DNA of 64,000 bases from Streptomyces sp. NBC_00377 (GTDB lineage: Bacteria; Actinomycetota; Actinomycetes; Streptomycetales; Streptomycetaceae), in the NCBI RefSeq assembly GCF_036075115.1, contig NZ_CP107958.1:4836001-4900000 (forward strand), read 5' to 3'. Below are positions 58,210 to 64,000 of the stretch, piece by piece; within the stretch, counting starts at the first letter, position 1; every line of letters starts with the position of its first letter. Position numbers and translations under genes: made by a program. The notes beneath the pieces were generated by a model that saw only the letters and a program-made list of their open reading frames with translations, had not been told where the DNA came from and did no database searches.

Positions 58210-58319
58210 TTGAACCAAGAGCACCGTCGTCGGCCCGGCGCCCCGATCGAGTCAGGGCACGTCACTGCACGTCAGAGCGCCGTCAGACCGCCGTCGGACC
58301 GAGCCGGGGAGCCGCGTCG

Positions 58320-59447
58320 ATGCCGTACCCGTACGTCCTGCTGTCCGCCGCCGTGTCCCTCGACGGATACCTGGACGACACCACGCCCGAACGTCTGCTC
58401 CTCTCCAGCCGCGCCGACTTCGACCGCGTGGACGAGGTACGGGCCTCCGTCGACGCCATCCTCATCGGCGCCGGCACGATCCGCGCCGACAACCCCCGGC
58501 TCCTGGTGAACTCCCCGGAGCGGCGCGCCGCCCGGGTGGCCGCCGGACGGCCGCCCTACCCGCTCAAGGTCACCGTCAGCGGCTTCGGCGAACTCGACCC
58601 GGCGGCGAACTTCTGGCACACGGGCGGCGAGAAGGTCGTGTACACGACGGAGAAGGGCGCCGAGCGGGTCCGGGCGCTCGGCATCGCGGCGGACGCCGTC
58701 GCGCTCGGCCCCGAACTGGACTGGCGCCGTCTCCTCGAACACCTCCACGATGTCCGCGGTGTACGGCGCCTCATGGTCGAGGGCGGCGGAACCGTCCACA
58801 CCCAGCTGCTCCAAGAGGGCCTCGCCGACGAACTCCAGCTCGTCCTCGCCCCGCTGTTCGTGGGCGACCCGCACGCGCCCCGGCTGTTCGGCCCGGGCGC
58901 CTACCAGGGCGGACGGCTCCGCCTGGTGGAGACCCGGCGTATCGAGGACGTCGTCCTGAACCGCTACGAGCCCACCGCACCCGGCGCCGGCCTGCTGCCC
59001 GTCGCGGCCGACCGTCACTGGCTGGCCCTCGCCTGCGCCCTCGCCGCCGACTGCCCGCCGTCGCGGACCGCTTTCAGCGTCGGCGCGGTGATCGTGGCCG
59101 CCGACGGCACGGAGCTGGCGCGCGGCCACTCCCGCGAGGCCGGCGACCCGGTCGTGCACGCCGAGGAGGCAGCCCTCGCGAAACTCGACCCCGCCGACCC
59201 CCGTCTGCCCACGGCCACCGTCTACAGCAGCCTCGAACCGTGTGCCCGCCGCTCCTCCCGCCCCGCCCCCTGCGCCCGGCTCATCCTCGACGCGGGGGTG
59301 CGCAGGGTGGTCACGGCCTGGCGCGAGCCGGACACCTTCGTCACGGAGGCGGACGGAACCGGCCTGCTGACGTCCCGGGGCGTCGACGTCCTCGTGCTCC
59401 CGGAGTACGAGGAGCGGGCGAAGGGCCCGAACGGCCATCTCCTCTGA
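58320..59447 (+). CDS. RibD-like bifunctional reductase-deaminase with reversed domain order
   Basis: The 375-residue product starts with the RibD reductase domain (YVLLSAAVSLDGYLDDTTPE, SVDAILIGAGTIRADNPRLL, RLMVEGGGTVHTQLLQEGLA) and ends with a cytidine-deaminase-fold domain: HAEEAALAKL with His280 and Glu282, and EPCARRSSRPAPC with Cys308 and Cys318, the zinc site. Normal RibD has deaminase first and reductase second. The two steps are deamination and side-chain reduction of the GTP cyclohydrolase II product. A swapped fusion near a free-standing ribA suggests a special riboflavin-like or deazapurine-type pathway. GGGGAG lies 8 nt before ATG 58320. Confidence 0.88.
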   Translation: MPYPYVLLSAAVSLDGYLDDTTPERLLLSSRADFDRVDEVRASVDAILIGAGTIRADNPRLLVNSPERRAARVAAGRPPYPLKVTVSGFGELDPAANFWHTGGEKVVYTTEKGAERVRALGIAADAVALGPELDWRRLLEHLHDVRGVRRLMVEGGGTVHTQLLQEGLADELQLVLAPLFVGDPHAPRLFGPGAYQGGRLRLVETRRIEDVVLNRYEPTAPGAGLLPVAADRHWLALACALAADCPPSRTAFSVGAVIVAADGTELARGHSREAGDPVVHAEEAALAKLDPADPRLPTATVYSSLEPCARRSSRPAPCARLILDAGVRRVVTAWREPDTFVTEADGTGLLTSRGVDVLVLPEYEERAKGPNGHLL

Positions 59448-59518
59448 GGCCGCCGGAGCCCCACGGGACAACCGATGTGCTTTCTGCCCCGCTGATGGCG
59501 TACAGTTGTGTTCATCGC

Positions 59519-59592
59519 CGCGGGGTGGAGCAGCTCGGTAGCTCGCTGGGCTCATAACCCAGAGGTCGCAGGTTCAAATCCTGTCCCCGCTA
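59519..59592 (+). tRNA. Initiator tRNA-fMet (CAT)
   Basis: 74 nt. C1 is unpaired against position 72, and the anticodon stem ends in three G-C pairs (GGG-CTCATAA-CCC), both marks of initiator tRNA. T loop GTTCAAATC. Confidence 0.95.
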
Positions 59593-59600
59593 CTGATAGG

Positions 59601-59636
59601 CCGAAGGCCGGAATCCGAAAGGGTTCCGGCCTTCGG
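59601..59636 (+). terminator. Terminator of tRNA-fMet
   Basis: Arms CCGAAGGCCGGAA and TTCCGGCCTTCGG (59601-59613, 59624-59636), 10-nt loop. Confidence 0.85.
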
Positions 59637-59902
59637 TGCGTTCACCGACCGCTCCCTCACTCTTGGTGACCGGTCGACCGCCCAGCGCATAACGACTGAG
59701 TCACCATCAAAACTCCTGTGACTACCGAGGCGTTTCCAGGGCATGTCGAAGCGCCTTCGGCGCGTGGTCAACTCGCCCGTTTTTCACCACTGGTGGCCTG
59801 AAAGGTCCAGGCCAGAAATGTTGTTGATCAAGAAGAACGGCTTGGAATCCCGCCCCCGGGTCTATTAACGTTCGATAACGCAGCGCGGTCGTCCCAGCCG
59901 GC

Positions 59903-60078
59903 ACAAGAGTCGGCTCCGTGCGGCACGTGCCGAATCCCGCAAGGGAACCGGGGAACCACCACCTTGGGGTGAATCACGCGGAAGCCGTCGTGAACTCGCA
60001 GAGTCCACGACCGGTATACGCGCGTAGGAGACCTTCCCGCTCCGAACCCGTCAGCTAACCCGGTAGGCGACGGAAGGA
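59903..60078 (+). promoter_or_regulatory. ydaO-type c-di-AMP riboswitch
   Basis: The leader contains the characteristic series CGCAAGGGAACCGGGGAACC, TTGGGGTGAATC, GTAGGAGACCTTCCCGCTCC, GAACCCGTCAGCTAACC and GGTAGGCG. These match the ydaO-yuaA family that senses cyclic di-AMP. In actinobacteria it controls cell-wall hydrolases such as resuscitation factors and M23 peptidases, as is the case here. Ends are approximate. The ribosome binding site AAAGGAG follows at 60076-60083. Confidence 0.9.
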
Positions 60079-60093
60079 AAGGAGTGCGCCCGC

Positions 60094-61113
60094 GTGGCGT
60101 CCAACCCGCCTGCCCCCGAGGCCCCGTACGCGCCCAGCCGGTCCACCGAGACCTTCGGCTACGGCGACTACCGCACCGACGAGGGCCCGTGGGAGGAGTG
60201 GAACCCCACCGCGGACTCCATTCGCCCGGTACGCGGCAAGCACCGCGTGGCCAAGCAGCGCGGCGGCGGATTCGCCCGCAGCTCCACCGTCCTCGGCGTC
60301 GGCGTCATTGCCGCCGTCAGCGCGGGCGGCATGGCCAGCGCCAACACCGGCAAGGCCCCGGTCTCCATCTCGATGCCGGACCTGCCCAACGTGGGCTCGC
60401 TCATCTCCGACGACGAACCCGCCCAGGAAGCCGCGCCGGCCCTCGCCGGGTTCGGCTCCGAAGCGGCCGTGGACGCCGACGAGAGCGTCGCCGACGCCGG
60501 TGAGGCCCTGCGCAGCCGGATCATGGCGCAGGCCGAGTCTCAGCAGTCACAGGTCGAGGTCAAGGCCCTCGCCGCGGCGGCCAAGGCCGAGGCCGACGCC
60601 GTCACCAAGGCCCAGAAGGAGGCGGAGGCCAAGGCCGCCGCCGCGAAGAAGAAGGCCGCCGAGGAAGCCGCCGCGAAGGTCGAGGCCGCGCGCCTGGCCG
60701 AGCTGGCCAAGCAGTACACGCTGCCCACCTCCTCGTACACCATCACCTCGACCTTCGGTCAGGCCGGTTCCCTCTGGTCCTCCGGCTACCACACGGGCCT
60801 CGACTTCGCCGCGCCCACGGGCACGCTCATCAAGGCCGTCCACAGCGGCACCATCACCGAGGCCGGCTGGGCCGGTTCCTACGGCTACCGCACCATCCTG
60901 ACCCTGGACGACGGCACCGAGCTGTGGTTCTGCCACCAGTCGTCGATCAGCGTCAGCGTCGGCCAGAAGGTCGCCACCGGTGACGTCATCGGCCGGGTGG
61001 GCGCGACCGGGAACGTCACCGGAGCCCATCTCCACCTCGAGGTCCACCCGGGTGGCAGCTCCGACGGCATCGACCCGGCGGCCTGGCTGCGCGGCAAGGG
61101 CCTCAACCCCTGA
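60094..61113 (+). CDS. M23-family cell wall peptidase (LytM-like)
   Basis: The 339-residue product has an N-terminal cytoplasmic part, a membrane or signal segment (SSTVLGVGVIAAVSAGGMAS), a coiled coil rich in Ala/Lys/Glu (KALAAAAKAEADAVTKAQKE, about residues 155-205) and a C-terminal M23 domain: YHTGLDFAAPTGTLIKAVHS with the first zinc ligands and TGAHLHLEVHPGG with the HxH. It should cut peptidoglycan cross-bridges outside the cell. GTG 60094 follows AAAGGAG. Expression is governed by the c-di-AMP riboswitch. Confidence 0.95.
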   Translation: MASNPPAPEAPYAPSRSTETFGYGDYRTDEGPWEEWNPTADSIRPVRGKHRVAKQRGGGFARSSTVLGVGVIAAVSAGGMASANTGKAPVSISMPDLPNVGSLISDDEPAQEAAPALAGFGSEAAVDADESVADAGEALRSRIMAQAESQQSQVEVKALAAAAKAEADAVTKAQKEAEAKAAAAKKKAAEEAAAKVEAARLAELAKQYTLPTSSYTITSTFGQAGSLWSSGYHTGLDFAAPTGTLIKAVHSGTITEAGWAGSYGYRTILTLDDGTELWFCHQSSISVSVGQKVATGDVIGRVGATGNVTGAHLHLEVHPGGSSDGIDPAAWLRGKGLNP

Positions 61114-61183
61114 GCCGTCCCCCTCCGACACCCCGGGCGGTCCCTCCTCGGACACGCCGACCCGGCTCTCCCGACCCGCTGAC

Positions 61184-61232
61184 GCAGCCCCGCAGCCCTG
61201 ACGCCTTCCGCGTCGGACGGCTGCGGGGCTGC
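61184..61232 (+). terminator. Terminator of the M23 gene
   Basis: Arms GCAGCCCCGCAGCC and GGCTGCGGGGCTGC (61184-61197, 61219-61232), with an inner GACGC/GCGTC stem. Confidence 0.85.
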
Positions 61233-61324
61233 GCCATTCACCGGCGCACTTCACCGGCGCCGTTCACATGTTCTTCGCGTCACGCCCGGAATGGGCCGGC
61301 CACCGGCGTCCGTTGAAACGGAAC

Positions 61325-62269
61325 ATGACTTCTCTTCGCCGACTCGGCTCCTCCGACCTCGAGGTCTTCCCCCTGTCCCTCGGCGGCAACGTCTTCGGCT
61401 GGACCGCGGACGAGGCGGCCTCCTTCGCCGTACTCGACGCCTACACCGCCGCCGGCGGCAACTTCGTGGACACCGCCGACTCCTACTCGGCGTGGGTCGA
61501 GGGCAACAGCGGCGGCGAGTCCGAGACCCTCATCGGCAAGTGGGTGAAGGCCCGGGGCAACCGCGACGACGTCGTGATCGCCACGAAGGTCAGCCAGCAC
61601 CCCGCGTTCCCCGGTCTGTCCGCCGACAACATCAAGGCCGCCGCCGACGCCTCGCTCCGCCGTCTGAACACCGACCGCATCGACCTCTACTACACGCACT
61701 TCGACAAGCCCGAGGTCCCCGTCGAGGAGATCGTCGGCGCGCTCGACGAACTGGTGACGGCGGGCAAGGTGCGCCACATCGCCGCCTCCAACATCTCGCC
61801 CGAGCGTCTCCAGGAGTCCCTGGAGTTCTCCGACCGCGAGGGCCTGGCCCGGTACGTCGCCCTCCAGCCCCACTACAACCTGGTCTCGCGCGACACCTAC
61901 GAGGGCGGCCTCCAGGACCTCGCCGCCCGCTTCGGCCTCGCCGCCGTCCCGTACTCCGCGCTGGCCTCCGGCTTCCTCACCGGCAAGTACCGGCCCGGTA
62001 CGACCGTGCAGAGCCCCCGGGCCGCCGGCGCCGCCAAGCACCTGGAGACGGAGCGGGGCCGGAACGTCCTCACCGCCCTGGACGAGATCGCCCAGGCCCA
62101 CGACACACAGATCCCCACGGTCGCCCTGGCGTGGCTCGCGGCCCGGCCGACGGTGGCAGCCCCGATCGCGTCCGCGCGCACGATCGAGCAGCTGCCGGCA
62201 CTGCTCGGGGTGGCACAGCTGGAACTGACCCAGGATGAACTCACCCGACTGACCCGAGCCTCGGCCTGA
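61325..62269 (+). CDS. Aldo/keto reductase
   Basis: The 314-residue product is an NADPH-dependent AKR. It begins MTSLRRLGSSDLEVFPLSLG, then GGNFVDTADSYSAWVEGNSG with catalytic Asp and Tyr, DDVVIATKVSQHP with the Lys, IDLYYTHFDKPEVPVEEIVG, and ends with the cofactor motif PIASARTIEQLPALL. Substrate unknown. ATG 61325 is chosen over ATG 61268 because family starts align there. Confidence 0.92.
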   Translation: MTSLRRLGSSDLEVFPLSLGGNVFGWTADEAASFAVLDAYTAAGGNFVDTADSYSAWVEGNSGGESETLIGKWVKARGNRDDVVIATKVSQHPAFPGLSADNIKAAADASLRRLNTDRIDLYYTHFDKPEVPVEEIVGALDELVTAGKVRHIAASNISPERLQESLEFSDREGLARYVALQPHYNLVSRDTYEGGLQDLAARFGLAAVPYSALASGFLTGKYRPGTTVQSPRAAGAAKHLETERGRNVLTALDEIAQAHDTQIPTVALAWLAARPTVAAPIASARTIEQLPALLGVAQLELTQDELTRLTRASA

Positions 62270-62419
62270 CCCGGGCTCCGGTCTGACCCGGGCTTCGGCA
62301 TCACCTGGGCGTGGGCCTGACCCGAGCTCCGGTGTCGGCTCTACCCGCGTTGGGTCGACCTGCGTCGGTCCGACTTGCCTCTGACCGGCCCGCGTCGGCC
62401 TGACCTGCTGCGGCTCGGC

Positions 62420-64000
62420 CTACTGATGCGGGTGGGGGTTGGGACGGGGCCCCGCCGGAAATCCTTGCCCCGGGCCAGGTCCGGGGCCGGGGCCGGGGCC
62501 GGATTCGTACCCGGGGCCGGTCTCGAATCCGGGTCCGGGTCCGGGTCCGTGCGCTGCGGGGTATCCGTATCCCGGTCCCGCCGGGTGCGCGTACCCCGGA
62601 GCTGCCGGCTGGGCGTATCCCGGTCCTGCCGGGTGCCCGAATCCGGCGCTGTGGCCCTGGCCGTATCCCGGTCCCTGGCCGTACGCCGGTCCCTGGCCGT
62701 ACGCCGGTGCGTGGCCGTACGCCGGTGCCTGGCCGTGAACCGTCCCCCGGCCGTACCCGTACACCCCCTGCACCGGCCAGGGCGGCGCGACCACCCGTAC
62801 CGGCGGGGCCGTCATCCGGGCCGCGTGGTCCAGCGCGGGGCGGGCGATGTCCTGGCGGCGCCACAGTTCGTTGAGCAATTCCCGTTCCCGAAGGACGAAG
62901 TCGGCGTCGGCCCGTCCCCGGCGGCCGCGGTGCCTCAGGAACGCGAGGGACGTGGCGTACGCCTCGTACCGCGCGACCTCCCGCGCCGCGGGCCGGCCCA
63001 GGTGGCGGCCGGCGTACTCGCGGGCCAGCCGCCGGGCACGCATCGAGCCGAGCGCGTACGGCTCGGCCGGCATGAGCCAGCCCGCGGCCGCGTAGGCGGG
63101 CAGCTCCTCGCGCACGGTGCGCAGCTCGCGTTGGCGTGTCCACACCGCCAGCCAGGTGAGCAGCCCGAACGCGGGCACCATGAAGGCCGCGTACACCGCG
63201 AAGAACCCGAACTCGCCGAACGACGAGGAGCCGTTCCACAGGGCGTGCATGCCCATCGCGAGGAGCAGCCCGCACAGCGGGAGCAGCACGCGCCGCAGGT
63301 GCTGACGGTTCCCGGAGAGCGCGGCGACGCCGAAGCCGATGCCGGTCAGGACGGTGAACAGGGGGTGGGCGAACGGCGACATGATGACGCGTACGAAGAA
63401 GGTCGCGGCGGTCACGGACGCGATGCCGGTGTCGCCGGTGAGCTGGTCGGTGCCGAACGCGGTGCCGAGGTAGAGGATGTTCTCGGTGAAGGCGAAGCCG
63501 GTGGCGGTGAGCCCGGCTATGACCACGCCGTCGACGATCCCGGTGAAGTCCCGTCTGCGGAAGAGGAACACCAGCAGGACGGCGGCGGCCTTGGCGGACT
63601 CCTCGACGACGGGCGCTATGACGGTCGCCCCGAGGGTGTCCGCGCCGGACGGGTCGGCGGTCGCGGTCGCTATCCAGCGGGTCGCGAAGCTGTTGGCGAT
63701 GATGGCTATCAGGGCCGCCGCGCACGCGCCCCAGGCGAAGGCGAACACCAGGTTCCGCCAGGGGCCCGGCTCGACCCGGTCGAGCCAGCGGAAGGCGGCG
63801 ACCAGCAACGGCACGGGCAGCACGGCGAGCCCGAGCCCGACCAGGAATCCTTCCGTGCCGGTCTGTTCGCGCACCAGCGCGAGGATGACCAGACCGGACA
63901 GCGCGAGCAGGGTGATCAGCGCCCCGTACCGGACCGACCTGCGCTGCCACCAGTGAGCGTGGCGCAGCACACCGTCCTCGGGCGCGCCGCCGGGATGCGG
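62420..64000 (-). CDS. PrsW-family intramembrane metalloprotease (5' end probably outside)
   Basis: At least 516 residues. About eight membrane helices contain the PrsW motifs VIAPVVEESAKAAAVLLVFL (Glu-Glu), FAFTENILYLGTAFG and SPFAHPLFTVLTGIGFG with the second His/Glu set. In Bacillus, PrsW starts anti-sigma factor cleavage. The C-terminal 150 residues are Gly/Tyr/Pro/Gln repeats (AYGQGPAYGQGPGYGQG), encoded by 18-bp DNA repeats near 62655-62735. A GTG at 63970 is the first start inside, but the frame stays open to the window edge. Confidence 0.88.
   Translation of the reverse strand, partial: PHPGGAPEDGVLRHAHWWQRRSVRYGALITLLALSGLVILALVREQTGTEGFLVGLGLAVLPVPLLVAAFRWLDRVEPGPWRNLVFAFAWGACAAALIAIIANSFATRWIATATADPSGADTLGATVIAPVVEESAKAAAVLLVFLFRRRDFTGIVDGVVIAGLTATGFAFTENILYLGTAFGTDQLTGDTGIASVTAATFFVRVIMSPFAHPLFTVLTGIGFGVAALSGNRQHLRRVLLPLCGLLLAMGMHALWNGSSSFGEFGFFAVYAAFMVPAFGLLTWLAVWTRQRELRTVREELPAYAAAGWLMPAEPYALGSMRARRLAREYAGRHLGRPAAREVARYEAYATSLAFLRHRGRRGRADADFVLRERELLNELWRRQDIARPALDHAARMTAPPVRVVAPPWPVQGVYGYGRGTVHGQAPAYGHAPAYGQGPAYGQGPGYGQGHSAGFGHPAGPGYAQPAAPGYAHPAGPGYGYPAAHGPGPGPGFETGPGYESGPGPGPGPGPGQGFPAGPRPNPHPHQ

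Noticed and set aside
62560..62740. 18-bp tandem repeats as an independent element.
   Set aside because: They encode the Gly/Tyr/Pro/Gln tail of the PrsW protease in frame.

Overview
The window is chromosomal DNA of a Streptomyces (or very close relative). GC content is very high with strong GC bias at third codon positions, GTG and TTG starts are common, and it carries the developmental regulator gene bldC, an Lsr2-family silencer, a valine dehydrogenase and a dispersed set of purine genes. From memory, the order upp, dnaX, purD, purC, lsrL, purSQL, purFM, vdh, bldC, hrpA matches the central core region of S. coelicolor around SCO4041-SCO4109. This was not checked by alignment.

Layout. 1-3.5 kb: end of upp, a LytR_C-type membrane protein, small conserved proteins, a 50-bp tandem repeat and a HhH-GPD repair protein. 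3.5-8.2 kb: a siderophore-interacting flavoprotein diverges from a four-gene operon (Ntn-hydrolase acylase, siderophore-type GNAT, DUF985 cupin, SDR) across a near-consensus iron box. 8.2-14.5 kb: CopC-CopD protein, thioesterase, macrolide-type glycosyltransferase, WS/DGAT acyltransferase and two small proteins. 14.8-24.5 kb: tRNA-Ser, SRP RNA, dnaX, purD, a degenerate M48-like membrane protein, a dimethylformamidase-beta-like protein and purC. 24.5-29.2 kb: tRNA-Gly genes, a NarL/DesK-type two-component system with its ABC exporter, and lsrL. 29.6-37.6 kb: purS-purQ-purL, purF and purM with two unrelated genes between them. 37.7-46.6 kb: DUF3073 protein, vdh, bldC, hrpA and tRNA genes. 46.8-54.3 kb: metallophosphoesterase, zincin, lipoprotein, DEAD-box helicase, amino acid permease and tRNA-Lys. 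54.3-59.5 kb: accessory-looking DeoR/DUF4406-Nudix and RibA/MarR/domain-swapped RibD groups. 59.5-64 kb: initiator tRNA, a c-di-AMP (ydaO-type) riboswitch before an M23 peptidase, an aldo/keto reductase and a PrsW protease.

How genes work together. Seven purine genes cover most of the route from PRPP to AICAR-level intermediates. purS, purQ and purL overlap by 4 bp each and form one FGAM synthase operon. The two-component system and ABC exporter look like one detoxification or envelope-stress operon with palindromic sites before the first gene. The MarR gene, ribA and a RibD-like protein with reversed domain order share a small locus with two copies of an 18-bp palindrome, the best candidate here for an undescribed small pathway. 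The iron-box operon is the second.

Two miniature inverted-repeat elements, several perfect bidirectional terminators, and repeated placement of a TANNNT -10 hexamer 6-9 nt before a start codon (leaderless mRNA) are the main non-coding signals.
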